Positions 44,225-54,294 are shown, counted from the stretch's first letter. The stretch: DNA of 64,000 nt from Paraburkholderia ginsengiterrae (GCF_001645125.1 NZ_LXKA01000360.1:62001-126000); one strand, 5' to 3'. The notes: generated by a model not told the origin, from the sequence alone. A program made the numbers and translations.

Positions 44225-45610
44225 TCAGATCAGTTCGCCAAGACAGGCGTCGAAGGCGGCGACCAGCTTGTCGACGTCCTCCACCGACGTGTCGGGGCAC
44301 ACCAGGATCATGTTGTGAAACGGCGTGATCAGCACGCCGCGGTTCAGCAGATACAGATGCACGACGTGCTCCAGTTCCGCGTCGAGCTGGCGTCCTGCTT
44401 CGGTGCCGTTGCGCGGCGGTGTCGGCATGAACTGGAACTCGGTGCGGGCGCCGACGCGCGTCACGCACCACGCGAGGCCGTGCCGCGCGATCGCCTCTTT
44501 GAGGCCGCTTTCGATGCGCGCGGCGAGCGCGAACATGTGCTCGTAGGCGGCGTCGGTCATGACCTCGGCGAGCGTGGCGCGGATCGCGCTCGTCGCCAGC
44601 AGGTTCGCGGTGAGCGTGGTGCCGATGCCCGAGTGGCCCGGCGGCGCGTCGCGCTTGGCCTGTTGCGCGCGGGCGGCGAGTTCGGCGCTGAAGCCGTACA
44701 CCGCGCACGGAAAGCCGCCGCCGACCGGTTTGCCGAGCACGAACAAGTCGGGTTCGAGTCCGTGCGCCCGCGTATAGCCGCCGGGACCGCAGCTGATCGT
44801 GTGCGTTTCGTCGATGGCGAGCAGCGTGCCGTAGCGGCGCATCAGCGCTTGTGCTTGCCGCCAGTAGTCCGGCTCGGGCAGCACCATGCCGATGTTGGTC
44901 ATCGCGGGCTCGGCGAGCACGCAGGCCACGTCGCCGTCTTTCAGCGCGTTCTCGAGCGCGGCGAGGTCGTTGAATTCGATCACGCGCGTGCTGCCGAGGA
45001 GGTCGTGCACCTGGCCGATCAAACTGTCGCGCTGCTGCGGCTGGCCGTCGACCAGATCGACGAACACGTCGTCCACGGTGCCGTGATAGCAGCCGTTGAA
45101 AATGACGATCTGTTTGCGCCCGGTCGCCGCGCGCGCCCAGCGCAACGCGAAACGGTTCGCGTCGCTCGCGGTCATCGCGAATTGCCAGTAGGGCAGGCCG
45201 AAACGGCGCGCGAGTTCTTCGCCGAGCCACGCCGCGTCTTCATTCGGCAGCATCGCCGTCAGGCCGCGTTCGGCCTGAGCGGCGAGCGCGCGCGCCACCG
45301 GCGCCGGCGAGTGGCCGAACATCGCGCCGGTGTCGCCAAGACAGAAGTCCGCATAGCGGTGGCCGTCGACGTCGGTAAAGGACGCGCCGCGCGCCGCCTC
45401 GACATACAGCGAGAAGGGCGTCGACCAGTCGTTCATCCAGTGCAGCGGCACGCCGAACAGCAGATGGCGCGCCGCGCGTTCGGACAGCGCGCGCGACTTC
45501 GGCATGGCTTCGACAAACGCGCGGCGTTCGCGCTCGACCAGCGCCTGCGCGCGCGCCCAGTTGATGCCGTGACGGGTATTCAATTCCACGCTCTCCAATG
45601 AAGTTGTCAT
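44225..45610 (-). CDS. Class III pyridoxal-phosphate aminotransferase
   Basis: A 461-residue fold-type I aminotransferase of the omega-amino-acid/glutamate-semialdehyde group. PLP features: AMTASDANRFALRWARAATG (phosphate loop), DETHTISCGPGG and the Schiff-base Lys in LFVLGKPVGGGFP. It starts 14 bases after the glutamine synthetase-like gene and precedes the GntR gene by 13, so the three form one operon. A role in amine or unusual amino-acid catabolism is likely; the substrate is unknown. Confidence 0.8.
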   Translation of the reverse strand: MTTSLESVELNTRHGINWARAQALVERERRAFVEAMPKSRALSERAARHLLFGVPLHWMNDWSTPFSLYVEAARGASFTDVDGHRYADFCLGDTGAMFGHSPAPVARALAAQAERGLTAMLPNEDAAWLGEELARRFGLPYWQFAMTASDANRFALRWARAATGRKQIVIFNGCYHGTVDDVFVDLVDGQPQQRDSLIGQVHDLLGSTRVIEFNDLAALENALKDGDVACVLAEPAMTNIGMVLPEPDYWRQAQALMRRYGTLLAIDETHTISCGPGGYTRAHGLEPDLFVLGKPVGGGFPCAVYGFSAELAARAQQAKRDAPPGHSGIGTTLTANLLATSAIRATLAEVMTDAAYEHMFALAARIESGLKEAIARHGLAWCVTRVGARTEFQFMPTPPRNGTEAGRQLDAELEHVVHLYLLNRGVLITPFHNMILVCPDTSVEDVDKLVAAFDACLGELI

Positions 45611-45623
45611 TCAGCAGCCGCGC

Positions 45624-46973
45624 TCAAACGAGCAGTTGCAGATGCTCGCGTTCCCACGCGGTAATGCCTTGCGAGAAGGTCTCGAATTCTTTTTCCTTCA
45701 CCGCGCAATAGGCCTGCACGAATTTGTCGCCGAGCACTTCGGCGAGCTCTGTGCAGGTCGACAGCGCCTTGAGCGCGTCTTCGAGTCCGCGCGGCAGCTC
45801 GTATTCGAGGTCGTAGGCGCTTTCGATCATCGGTGACGACGCTTCGAGTTGCTCGACCATGCCGAGATAGCCGCAGGCGAGGGTGGCCGCCATCGCCAGA
45901 TACGGGTTCACGTCGACGCCCGGCACGCGGTTCTCGAGCCGCCGGCCGTCCGGGCCGGAGTTCGGCACGCGGATGCCGCAGGTGCGGTTGTCGTAACCCC
46001 AGCGCACATTGATCGGCGCGGCGGTGAAACGCGACAGGCGGCGGTACGAGTTCACATACGGCGCGAACATCGGCATGGCTTTCGGCATGTACTTTTGCAA
46101 GCCGGCGATGTAGTTGAAAAACAGCGGGCTCGCCGAGCCATCCGGCAGCGAAAAGATGTTCTGGCCGCTGCCGCTGTCGACGATGCTCTGGTGGATGTGC
46201 ATCGCGCTGCCCGGCTCGTGCTCCATCGGCTTGGCCATGAAGGTGGCGAAAATGCCGTGGCGGAAGGCGGTCTCGCGAACCGCGCGCTTGAACAGGAACA
46301 CGCGGTCGGCAAGGTCGAGCGCGTTGCCGTGCGAAAAGTTGATCTCCATCTGACCGGCGCCGACTTCGTGCACCAGCGTCTCGACGCCTAGGTGGGTCAT
46401 TTCGCAAAAGCGCGACAATTCCTGGAAGAACGGATCGAACTCGTTCACCGCGTCGATCGAGAACGACTGGCGGCCGGCTTCGCTGCGCCCCGCGCGGCCG
46501 AGCGGCGGGCGCAGCGGCTCATGCGGATTCTGGTTCTGCGCGATCAGATAGAACTCCATCTCTGGCGCTACCACCGGCTGCCAGCCGCGCGCTTCGTAGA
46601 GCTTCAACACGCGGCGCAACACCGCGCGCGGCGAGATGGCGATCGGCTCGCCGTCGAGCCCGACGCAATCGTGGATCACAAACGCCACCTGCTCGATCGC
46701 CCACGGCACGAGCCGCACCGTGTTCGGATCGGGAATGCAGACCATGTCCGGATCGCTCGGGCCGACAAAGCGCTCGAAGTCGGCGAATTCGCCGTTGACG
46801 GTGATCATCAACAGCGCATTCGACATGTGCATCTTGCCTTCCGAGAGAAACAGGTTCTTCGGCACGATCTTGCCGCGCGCGACGCCGGTCATGTCCGGTA
46901 TCACGCACTCGACTTCATGGATTCGGTGCTGCTCCAGGAATTCGCGCAGATCGTTGCGTAGGTCGCTTTGCAA
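45624..46973 (-). CDS. Glutamine synthetase-family ligase (gamma-glutamylpolyamine synthetase-like)
   Basis: A 449-residue member of the glutamine synthetase superfamily, of the shorter PuuA/GlnA3-like type. It shows the N-terminal beta-grasp (CVIPDMTGVARGKIVPKNLF), the Glu-rich metal sites (MEFYLIAQ; AGQMEINFSHGNAL) and the ATP/glutamate block AKPMEHEPGSAMHIHQSI. The start is TTG at 46973 with TGGAG 6 bases upstream; the frame runs on into the operator region but that part is not coding. It probably gamma-glutamylates an amine ahead of the aminotransferase step. It is not the housekeeping GlnA, which is longer and has the Tyr adenylylation loop. Confidence 0.8.
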   Translation of the reverse strand: MQSDLRNDLREFLEQHRIHEVECVIPDMTGVARGKIVPKNLFLSEGKMHMSNALLMITVNGEFADFERFVGPSDPDMVCIPDPNTVRLVPWAIEQVAFVIHDCVGLDGEPIAISPRAVLRRVLKLYEARGWQPVVAPEMEFYLIAQNQNPHEPLRPPLGRAGRSEAGRQSFSIDAVNEFDPFFQELSRFCEMTHLGVETLVHEVGAGQMEINFSHGNALDLADRVFLFKRAVRETAFRHGIFATFMAKPMEHEPGSAMHIHQSIVDSGSGQNIFSLPDGSASPLFFNYIAGLQKYMPKAMPMFAPYVNSYRRLSRFTAAPINVRWGYDNRTCGIRVPNSGPDGRRLENRVPGVDVNPYLAMAATLACGYLGMVEQLEASSPMIESAYDLEYELPRGLEDALKALSTCTELAEVLGDKFVQAYCAVKEKEFETFSQGITAWEREHLQLLV

Positions 46974-47073
46974 GGTTGACTCCAGTCGGTTGATGAAGAC
47001 GGCACGAAGCGCGTTCGACAGCGAGGCGCGACGGAAGGCCGGTTCGGTAAAGCTGGGCGTTTTTGCATGGTGA

Positions 47074-47087
47074 GATTTGATCAAATC
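47074..47087. promoter_or_regulatory. Palindromic operator 1 (GATTTGATCAAATC)
   Basis: Perfect 14-bp palindrome in the gap between the glutamine synthetase-like gene and the GST gene; likely site for the operon's GntR protein. Confidence 0.65.
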
Positions 47088-47113
47088 ATGCCATGAAAAA
47101 AATCTTTTGGGAA

Positions 47114-47125
47114 ATTTGATCAAAT
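47114..47125. promoter_or_regulatory. Palindromic operator 2 (ATTTGATCAAAT)
   Basis: Perfect 12-bp palindrome with the same core as operator 1. Centres are 39 bases apart, close to a whole number of helical turns, so two dimers could sit on one face of the DNA. Confidence 0.65.
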
Positions 47126-47220
47126 CCAGCAGACGGGAGACGGGAGGCGCGGCTGGACTGGCACTCGTGGGACAAACTGTGCCTGTCGGTTCCCTCGAGC
47201 GGGTTTTAAGCTTTGACCCC

Positions 47221-47853
47221 ATGATCCAGATCCTCGGCAAGACCTCATCCATCAACGTTCGCAAAGTGCTGTGGACCTGCGCGGAGCTTGCGCTGCCGTT
47301 CGAACAGGAAAACTGGGGCTCCGGATTTCGCGCGACCGGCGTGCCGGAATTTCTCGCCCTGAATCCCAACGCGATGGTCCCCGTCATCAAGGACGGAGAG
47401 TTCGTGCTGTGGGAGTCCAATTCGATCATCCGCTATCTGGCGGGGCGCTATCAGGGGGAGTCGCTGGATCTACTCTATCCGCGCGATCCCTGCGAGCGCG
47501 CCCGCTGCGACCAATGGATCGACTGGCAGGCGAGCGAGCTGAACCGCGCCTGGAGCTATGCGTTCCTCGCCCTGGTCCGGCACTCTCCGGCGCATCAGGA
47601 TCCGCGCCAGATCGAGCTGTCTGCCGCGAACTGGGCGCGGCATATGGGGATTGTCGAAAACCAGCTGGAAAAGACCGGTGCGTTTATCGCCGGGCCCGCG
47701 TTTTCGCTCGCGGACATTCCGATTGCGCTATCGATCAACCGCTGGCTGGAAACGCCGGTGGAGCACGGCGGCATGCCCGCCGTGACGGCCTACATGGAGC
47801 GGCTGGGCGCGCGTGAAGGCTTTCGAAAGTATTGCCGCAATGGCACGCCCTGA
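47221..47853 (+). CDS. Glutathione S-transferase family protein
   Basis: A 210-residue GST: N-terminal thioredoxin-like domain ([40 protein letters not shown] with the cis-Pro and the glutathione-contacting ESN), C-terminal helical domain (about 85-205). The conjugated substrate is unknown. Divergent from the glutamine synthetase-like operon across the two palindromes, which could control both sides. Confidence 0.85.
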   Translation: MIQILGKTSSINVRKVLWTCAELALPFEQENWGSGFRATGVPEFLALNPNAMVPVIKDGEFVLWESNSIIRYLAGRYQGESLDLLYPRDPCERARCDQWIDWQASELNRAWSYAFLALVRHSPAHQDPRQIELSAANWARHMGIVENQLEKTGAFIAGPAFSLADIPIALSINRWLETPVEHGGMPAVTAYMERLGAREGFRKYCRNGTP

Positions 47854-47921
47854 GATTCTGCGCTGCATGCCCCGACTCGCCTACAATGGCCGTTTTTGCG
47901 ACACCGATTGAAGGTTCCACG

Positions 47922-48281
47922 ATGCGGGTTTCGAAGTTTTTGCTGGCCACGATGGCCGCGTGTTTCACCCTGGGTTTCACACTGGACGCGAGCGCCGAGA
48001 TGACAGCCGCGCAATACAGGCAATGGGCGCATAGCGACAACAACTCGGTCTACGCGGCCTACATTACCGGCACGATCAACGCGCTGGGGTGGGCGAACGG
48101 CGACCTGGTGTCGAAGAAGCGGCCGCCGCTGTACTGCCCGCCGGAAAATCTCGCCATTGGCAACCAGAACGTGTATCCGTTGCTCGACGAGTTCTTCAAG
48201 AATCATCCGAGCATTTCGGACGACTTTCCGATCGGCCTCGCCATTCTCCGCTCGTTGCAAGCGGCGTTTCCCTGCCGATAG
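47922..48281 (+). CDS. Secreted Rap1a/Tai-like protein
   Basis: A 119-residue exported protein with signal peptide MRVSKFLLATMAACFTLGFT ending near SAEM. The mature part has the pattern of the Rap1a/Tai family, periplasmic immunity proteins against type VI amidase effectors: a YITGTINAL helix, a YCPPENL Cys site, LLDEFFKNHPS and a final AAFPC. No effector or type VI gene is near, so it may be an orphan immunity protein or a domesticated relative. ATG at 47922 follows AAGG at 9 bases. Confidence 0.6.
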   Translation: MRVSKFLLATMAACFTLGFTLDASAEMTAAQYRQWAHSDNNSVYAAYITGTINALGWANGDLVSKKRPPLYCPPENLAIGNQNVYPLLDEFFKNHPSISDDFPIGLAILRSLQAAFPCR

Positions 48282-48329
48282 CGGCTGATTGCCGCTGACT
48301 GCCTGGGGCCGGCACGGCCCCAGCAGAAA

Positions 48330-48351
48330 ACGGGGCCGCGTGAGGCCCCGT
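48330..48351 (-). terminator. Terminator after fabV
   Basis: An 8-bp GC stem (ACGGGGCC at 48330-48337 with 48344-48351) followed on the minus strand by TTTTC. A second hairpin with the same GGGGCC core lies next to it (48303-48323). Confidence 0.7.
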
Positions 48352-48357
48352 CAAGAC

Positions 48358-49554
48358 TCAAACCTGAACGAGCTTCGGAATCTGCACGTCCGGATTGACG
48401 TCCGCTTCGTAATCCACGCCCGCGATTTCGAAGCCGAACAGACGCAGAAAATCCGTCTTGTAGCCGCTGAAGTCGGTGAGTTCGTAGATGTTCTCGTTGG
48501 TGACCTGCGTCCAGAGCTCCTGCACACGCCCCTGGACTTCCGGATCGAGTTCCTTGTAGTCCGCGCGCAGACGGCCTTCACCGTCGATATGCGGCGCCGC
48601 GCCGTACAGGCTGTCCTTGTAGAGGCCATAGACCTGTTCGATGCAGCCTTCGTGCGTGCCTTTCTCCTTCATGACCTTGAAGAGCAGCGACAGGTACAGC
48701 GGCATCATCGGAATTGCGGAGCTGGCCTGGGTCACGACCGCCTTCAGCACAGCTACGCGCGCGTCGCCGCCTTTCGCCGCAAGCTTCTCGCGAATGCCGA
48801 GCACTTTCTGGTCGAGGTCTTTCTTGGCTGCGCCAATCGAGCCGTTCCAGTAGATGTCGTGCGTGATCTTCTCGCCCAGATAGGTGAAGGCGGTGGTCTT
48901 CGCGCCGTCCGCGAGCACGCCGGCTTCGAGCAGGGCGTCGATCCACATTTGCCAGTCTTCGCCGCCCATTACCGCGACGGTGTGGTCGATTTCTTCCTGG
49001 GTGGCGGGTTCGAGTACCGTTTCCTTGATGATTTCCTTGTCCGTGTCGATGCCGCGCAGATTCACGGACTGACCGACCGGCTTGAGCGTGGAGCTGAACA
49101 CTACGCCGCTCTTCGGATGCGTGCGCTTGGGCGCGGCGAGGCTGTACACCACCAGATCGACCTGGCCGAGATCGCGCTTGATGACTTCGATGGTGCGCGC
49201 CTTGACTTCGTCGGAGAACGCGTCGCCGTTGATGCTGGTCGCGTACAGGCCTTTTTCCGTGGCGAATTTCTCGAACGCGGCGGTGTTGTACCAGCCGGCG
49301 GTGCCCGCCTTGGTTTCGCTGCCCGCGCGCTCGAAGAACACGCCGAGGGTGGCGGCGTCGGAGCCGAACGCCGCGCTGATGCGGGCGGCGAGGCCGTAGC
49401 CCGTGGACGCGCCGATCACGAGCACCTTCTTCGGGCCGTTGGCGATGGGGCCGCGTGCCTTGACGTATTCGATCTGTTCCTTGACGTTGGCCTCGCAGCC
49501 GGTCGGATGGGTGGAAACGCAGATGAAGCCACGCACGCGCGGTTTGATGATCAT
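48358..49554 (-). CDS. fabV: Enoyl-ACP/trans-2-enoyl-CoA reductase, FabV type
   Basis: A 398-residue NADH-dependent enoyl-ACP reductase completing fatty-acid elongation in the cytoplasm. Start [20 protein letters not shown] with the NAD loop [16 protein letters not shown] (44-59). The diagnostic active site Y235-x8-K244 ([10 protein letters not shown]) is intact and at the published FabV numbering. FabV enzymes are known for low triclosan sensitivity. ATG at 49554 with AGAGG 6 bases upstream; the frame is open much further up but that region belongs to the opposite strand's gene. Confidence 0.95.
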   Translation of the reverse strand: MIIKPRVRGFICVSTHPTGCEANVKEQIEYVKARGPIANGPKKVLVIGASTGYGLAARISAAFGSDAATLGVFFERAGSETKAGTAGWYNTAAFEKFATEKGLYATSINGDAFSDEVKARTIEVIKRDLGQVDLVVYSLAAPKRTHPKSGVVFSSTLKPVGQSVNLRGIDTDKEIIKETVLEPATQEEIDHTVAVMGGEDWQMWIDALLEAGVLADGAKTTAFTYLGEKITHDIYWNGSIGAAKKDLDQKVLGIREKLAAKGGDARVAVLKAVVTQASSAIPMMPLYLSLLFKVMKEKGTHEGCIEQVYGLYKDSLYGAAPHIDGEGRLRADYKELDPEVQGRVQELWTQVTNENIYELTDFSGYKTDFLRLFGFEIAGVDYEADVNPDVQIPKLVQV

Positions 49555-49728
49555 GAAGCACCTCTTGTCGGAATTGGCGACATTATAGTGAAACGAGATT
49601 ATTGCGGACACGCTGCGCCGGTTTGCGGGGGGCCGAGCCATGCCCGAACCACATCCGGCCCGCAAAAAATCAGCCGCCGCCGCGCATCTTGGTAGGATGG
49701 CGCCTTTCCAAGCAGACGGTAAAGCAGT

Positions 49729-51987
49729 GTGAAGCGCCTGATTCCCCTCATTCTGGAAACCCTCGACAAAGGGTTGACCGCGGCGAACCCGTTGATCGCC
49801 CAAGCGTGGTGGCGCGTGCGCCATCCCACCTGGCGTGGGGTGGCGAGAGCTTGCGTCGCGCTGCCGGTGCTGCTGCTTCTGTATGTGCTGATCCTGATTC
49901 CGTTCACCCCGAGCATCGGCGACATTCGCAAGGCCAAGATCGAACAGCCCGCGCAAATCCTGTCGGCCGACGGCAAGCTGCTCGCCAAGTTCAAGCCTTC
50001 CAACCGCGAGTGGGTCAAGCTCACGGACATCTCGCCGAACGTGGTGAACGCCCTGATCGCCACCGAAGATCACCGCTTCTACCAGCATTGGGGCCTCGAC
50101 TGGCGGCGCACCGCCTCGGCCGCGTTGCATACGTTCTCCGGCGACCGCCAGGGCGGCTCGACCATCACCCAGCAGCTCGCGCGCAACCTTTATCCGGACG
50201 AGATCGGCCGCGCGCCGACGCTCACGCGCAAGCTCAAGGAAGCGATCACGGCCTTCAAGATCGAGGCGCTCTACACCAAGGACGAGATTCTCGAGACCTA
50301 CCTGAACACGGTGCCGTTCCTCTATAACGCCTACGGCATCGAGATGGCGGCGCGCACCTATTTCGACAAGCCGGCCTCGGATCTGAACGTGCTGGAAAGC
50401 GCGACGCTTGCCGGCATGCTCAAGGGCAACAGCTACTACAACCCGGTGCTGAATCCGGAGCGCGCATTGCAGCGGCGCAATACGGTGCTCGCGCAAATGG
50501 TCAAGTTCGGCAAGCTCACGCCGGCGGCCTTCGAGACGCTCAAGCGCCGCCCGCTGCGCATCGATTTCGAGCGGCAGACCGAGCCGCCTGGACCCGCGCC
50601 GCACTTCGCGCAGCAGCTGCGCAAGTGGCTGGCGGCCTGGGCCGATCGCAACGACTACAACATGTACTCCGACGGCCTGGTGGTGCGCACCACCATCGAT
50701 TCGCGCATGCAGGCCATGGCCACCCAGGCCGTGACATTGCAGGGCAATCAGCTGCAAGGCATCGCGAACTCGGCGTGGGGGGCGCGCTCGGGCTGTTCGA
50801 ACGGCCGCGACCTGCTGCAGACTTTCCTGCGCGAAACGCCCGACTACCGTGCCGCCAAAGACGCCGGCCTGGCCGATGAGGATGCGCTCAAGCGCGTGTC
50901 GTCCGACCGCGATCTGGTGAAGTCGGTGTGCGAGACCAAGACCCGCGTGCAGGCGGACTTCCTCGCCATGGACCCGCGCACCGGCGAGATCAAGGCGTGG
51001 GTGGGCAGCCGCGACTTCAGCCAGGATCCGTTCGACCACGTTCAGCAGGCGCGGCGCCAGCCCGGCTCGACCTTCAAGCCGTTCGTCTACGCCGCGGCCT
51101 TCGAAGCGGGCGCGAAACCGGCCGACACCTTCATCGACAAGCCGGTGGAAATCCCGCTCGCCGGCGGCGAAGTCTGGCGCCCCAACGACGAGGACGAACC
51201 GAGCGAACGCGCGATCAGCCTGCGCGACGGCCTCGCGTATTCGCGCAACCGGATTACCGCGCAATTGATGGAGACGGTCGGCCCCAACAAGGTCGCGCGC
51301 CTCGCCCGCGCAATGGGCGTGCGCGACAGCGAACTCGACCCGGTGCCGTCGCTCGCTCTCGGCACGAGCCCGGTCACGCTGAAGGAGATGGTGTCGGCCT
51401 ACGGCACGATCGCCAACCTCGGCGGCTACGTGGAGCCGGTGATGGTCACGCGCATCGAGGACCGCAAGGGCGAGGTGCTGGCCGAGTTCGCGCCGGCGTC
51501 GCCCAAACAGGAACTGCCCGCCGACGCCGACCGGATGCTGATCGACATCATGCGCGACGTGGTGAACCGGGGCACGGGTTCGAGCATTCGCAGCCGCTTC
51601 GGCGTGCGCGGCGACGTGGCGGGCAAGACGGGCACGACCCAGGGCAACGCGGACGGCTGGTTCATCCTGATTCATCCGCAGCTCGTGGCGGGGGCGTGGG
51701 TCGGCTTTAACGACAGCCGTGTGACCTTGCGCAGCGATTACTGGGGCCAGGGAGCGCACAGCGCGCTGCCGATCGTCGGCGATTTCTTCCAGCGCGCGCA
51801 GCGCTCGCGGCTGGTGGACAGCCGCGTCAAGTTCGCCACCGACCAGGAGCCAGGCTGGTTTGCTGAGCGCTCGGACCGCTTGCGTGAGTGGTTCCGGCAG
51901 CTGTTCGCGCCCGCACCGGCGAAGCCCGAGGCGGTGGTGGCGCAGCGCGGCGAGGTGCGCCGTGCGCCTGCGGCCGCGTCGGCTTGA
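49729..51987 (+). CDS. Class A penicillin-binding protein (transglycosylase/transpeptidase)
   Basis: A 752-residue bifunctional cell-wall synthase. One membrane anchor (residues 37-59), GT51 transglycosylase (catalytic E113 in [24 protein letters not shown]), then the penicillin-binding domain with S447-x-x-K450 (GSTFKPF), SRN near 500, and KTG at 633-635. Starts with GTG at 49729 and only a weak ribosome site. The TGA at 51985 is followed in the same frame by 90 further codons of Ala/Pro-rich tail, so this protein may be truncated relative to its relatives. Confidence 0.9.
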   Translation: MKRLIPLILETLDKGLTAANPLIAQAWWRVRHPTWRGVARACVALPVLLLLYVLILIPFTPSIGDIRKAKIEQPAQILSADGKLLAKFKPSNREWVKLTDISPNVVNALIATEDHRFYQHWGLDWRRTASAALHTFSGDRQGGSTITQQLARNLYPDEIGRAPTLTRKLKEAITAFKIEALYTKDEILETYLNTVPFLYNAYGIEMAARTYFDKPASDLNVLESATLAGMLKGNSYYNPVLNPERALQRRNTVLAQMVKFGKLTPAAFETLKRRPLRIDFERQTEPPGPAPHFAQQLRKWLAAWADRNDYNMYSDGLVVRTTIDSRMQAMATQAVTLQGNQLQGIANSAWGARSGCSNGRDLLQTFLRETPDYRAAKDAGLADEDALKRVSSDRDLVKSVCETKTRVQADFLAMDPRTGEIKAWVGSRDFSQDPFDHVQQARRQPGSTFKPFVYAAAFEAGAKPADTFIDKPVEIPLAGGEVWRPNDEDEPSERAISLRDGLAYSRNRITAQLMETVGPNKVARLARAMGVRDSELDPVPSLALGTSPVTLKEMVSAYGTIANLGGYVEPVMVTRIEDRKGEVLAEFAPASPKQELPADADRMLIDIMRDVVNRGTGSSIRSRFGVRGDVAGKTGTTQGNADGWFILIHPQLVAGAWVGFNDSRVTLRSDYWGQGAHSALPIVGDFFQRAQRSRLVDSRVKFATDQEPGWFAERSDRLREWFRQLFAPAPAKPEAVVAQRGEVRRAPAAASA

Positions 51988-52260
51988 ACCGCGCCATCTG
52001 CGGAATCTGCCGCATCTGGCGCAGCGGTTGGAGTGGGTGGAGTGGTTGGCGCCCCGGCGTCCGCTGCGGCGATCGAGCCGCGGGCCTTGCCGCAGCCGCC
52101 GCTGCTTCCAGCGCCGGGATCGGCGCCGGTGGCGGCGAGCGGGGCGGTCGACGGTGAAACGCACGGGGGCGGGGAGCCGGCCTCCGCGCCCACGCCCACG
52201 CCGGACGACGTCGTGCCGCCGGACGCGGGTGGCACAGCCGGCGCGTCGCCGGGGACCTGA
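51988..52260 (+). other. In-frame continuation after the penicillin-binding protein stop
   Basis: After the TGA at 51985-51987 the same frame stays open for 90 codons to TGA 52258. The translation is Ala/Pro/Gly-rich (for example [18 protein letters not shown], then [17 protein letters not shown]) and continues the composition of the protein's last residues (RRAPAAASA). The simplest reading is a lost tail, through a recent nonsense change or a base error; readthrough is possible. Confidence 0.6.
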
Positions 52261-52396
52261 GCGACCTGAGCGGCCGGCAACGTGCCCCCGATTATTTAGA
52301 CGGGGGCAACAGTGTTTTCAGATCGTGAGGCTGATCTCCTGCGCGTGTTTGCGGATAATTGCGCCATTGGTCAATCCGCATGATGTGCAGGCAAAC

Positions 52397-52780
52397 ATGT
52401 TCAACACGATCTCAGGCCGGACGCCGGAACGGGAGGCAACATCCGGCGCGCCTAGTGGCATAACCCCGCAGCGCACGCCGTTATCGCGGCACGCGCGCGC
52501 CCTCGTCGCGGCACTCGCCGCCTGCGCGAGCCTCGTGGGCTGCGCATCGGGCGGCGACGTGGTCGCCACGGACAAACCCGGCACCTACACGGTGGCGGCC
52601 AACGCCACGGGCGGCCGGATGGCATGGGCCCGCGCTCACGAACACGCGATGAACGAGGCGCGCGACTACTGCGAGCAGCGCGGCATGCAGATCAGCGTCA
52701 CGTCGGAGACCGTCAGCGGCGTACAGATGCTGACGGAGCACGGATCGTCGATGAACTTCGAATGTCATCCGAAGTTCTAG
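52397..52780 (+). CDS. Putative lipoprotein, unknown function
   Basis: A 127-residue protein with a lipobox LVGC (Cys about residue 49) after the hydrophobic stretch ALVAALAACAS. The 30 residues before it are long for a signal peptide, so the true start may be later, though no better codon was seen. The mature domain (about 75 residues: GGRMAWARAHEHAMNEARDY, CEQRGMQISVTS) resembles short outer-membrane or periplasmic lipoproteins of unknown role. It converges with the regulator gene, overlapping it by 4 bases. Confidence 0.65.
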   Translation: MFNTISGRTPEREATSGAPSGITPQRTPLSRHARALVAALAACASLVGCASGGDVVATDKPGTYTVAANATGGRMAWARAHEHAMNEARDYCEQRGMQISVTSETVSGVQMLTEHGSSMNFECHPKF

Positions 52781-54207
52781 CTATCGGCCGCGTTGGGTAT
52801 CCCGTATGCGAGCATGAGCCGGTATAGCGTGACACGCGAGATGCCGAGCGCCGTCGCGGTTTCACCGATCCGGTAACCGTGGCGCCGCAACGCGGTGGTG
52901 ATCGCGCCGCGCTCGGCCTGCTCGCGAGCCAGATCGAGCGTCGGCACCTGGCAGTCGGCCGGCGATTCGAGGTCGAGGTCATGGGGCGTGAGGAGCCTGC
53001 CTTCGGCCATCACGAGCGCACGGCGCACGCGATTGCTCAATTCCCGCACATTGCCGGGCCACGCGTTGTTGTACATGGCGGTGATCGCCGACGGCGTGAA
53101 ACCGCGAATCTTGCGTGTGCTTTCGGTCTTGTACTTCTGCAGGATGTGATGCGCGAGGATTTCGATGTCCCTGCCGCGAGCGCGCAGCGGCGGCTGGTCG
53201 ATGCGCAGCACGCACAGACGGTGGAACAGATCGGCACGGAAGCGTCCATCACGTATCGCCGCCTGCAAATCGACGTGGGTTGCCGAAATCACGCGCACGT
53301 CGACGGGCAGCGATTCGCAGCCGCCAACCCGCTCGATCCGGCCTTCCTGCAGAAAGCGCAACAGGCTCGCCTGTGCCTCGAGCGGCATGTCACCGATCTC
53401 ATCGAGGAATAACGTGCCCCCGTTGGCCGCTTCGACCCGGCCAATCTTGCGCTGCTCAGCGCCGGTGAACGCACCGCGTTCGTAGCCGAACAGTTCGGAC
53501 TGCATCAGATGCTGCGGAATCGCCCCGCAGTTGATCGCGACGAACGGTGCCTTGCGCCGCGACGAGAGCTCGTGGATGGCGCGCGAGGTGAGTTCCTTGC
53601 CGGTGCCGGATTCCCCGGCAATGAACACGCTAGCCGTGGTATTGGCGACCTTGCGGATGGTACTGAAGAGTTGCCGCATCGCGTCGCACGCTCCGACCAT
53701 TTCTGCGCCGAAAGTCATCGGGGCTTCGGTCGTCTCGGCGGGATTGTCCGCGCAGTCGAGTGCGGCCATGCCGCGGGCGTGACCGAGCACATGGACCAGC
53801 CATTCGGACGACAGCGGCAGCGTGATGTAGTCGAAACAGTAATTGCGGATCAGCTCGCGCACCGTACGGTTTTCCGGGTGACCGTCTTCCGTGAGCGCCA
53901 CCCAGCCGATGGCCGGCTGGCTCAGGCATGCTTTGAGCACGTCATGGTCGCGCGCCGTGAAGCCGCTGAAGTCGATGAGCCCGGCCGCGACGCCGGTTTT
54001 ATTCGTCGCCGTTTGCGCGCCAGAGGCGGTTTTCACCAACGTGACGTCCCAGCCGGCCGTGCGCGTGATGGCGAGGATTTTCTCGCTCGGCACGCGCGCA
54101 ATATAAATCAGACGAGGGCGGAGCGCCGCCTGGCGCCGCGGCGCGGATGATGCGGCATCGGCCGTCGCGCAGGTGGCCGTTTCGCGAAGGTTGGTTGAAT
54201 CTGACAC
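52777..54207 (-). CDS. Sigma-54-dependent activator with degenerate receiver domain
   Basis: A 476-residue enhancer-binding protein. The N-terminal domain (about 30-145) has a receiver-like shape with an Asp at the usual place (LIDFSGF, D79), but it lacks the acidic pair after strand 1 and the Lys of strand 5 (ITLP instead of x-x-KP), resembling VpsR-type domains. The AAA+ domain has Walker A GESGTGKE (198-205), the sigma-54 loop GAFTGA (245-250) and Walker B LFLDEIGD. A Fis-type helix-turn-helix ends the protein. GTG at 54207 is preferred over GTG at 54276, as the extra residues are AT-rich. It follows tadC, so it probably controls pilus genes. Confidence 0.85.
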   Translation of the reverse strand: MSDSTNLRETATCATADAASSAPRRQAALRPRLIYIARVPSEKILAITRTAGWDVTLVKTASGAQTATNKTGVAAGLIDFSGFTARDHDVLKACLSQPAIGWVALTEDGHPENRTVRELIRNYCFDYITLPLSSEWLVHVLGHARGMAALDCADNPAETTEAPMTFGAEMVGACDAMRQLFSTIRKVANTTASVFIAGESGTGKELTSRAIHELSSRRKAPFVAINCGAIPQHLMQSELFGYERGAFTGAEQRKIGRVEAANGGTLFLDEIGDMPLEAQASLLRFLQEGRIERVGGCESLPVDVRVISATHVDLQAAIRDGRFRADLFHRLCVLRIDQPPLRARGRDIEILAHHILQKYKTESTRKIRGFTPSAITAMYNNAWPGNVRELSNRVRRALVMAEGRLLTPHDLDLESPADCQVPTLDLAREQAERGAITTALRRHGYRIGETATALGISRVTLYRLMLAYGIPNAADS

Positions 54208-54294
54208 GTTGCACCCCCGATTTTTTATTGTGTCGTAGCACGTCTGCGAGCCGTCCGCGTGGCGAAGTCGCTTCACGCGCGCCTCATCGGGTCT

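Noticed and set aside
49555-52164. Minus-strand frame continuous with fabV, extending it to 1268 codons
   Set aside because: Only the last 398 codons are FabV, which starts at 49554 with its own ribosome site; the rest is the reverse of the penicillin-binding protein gene.
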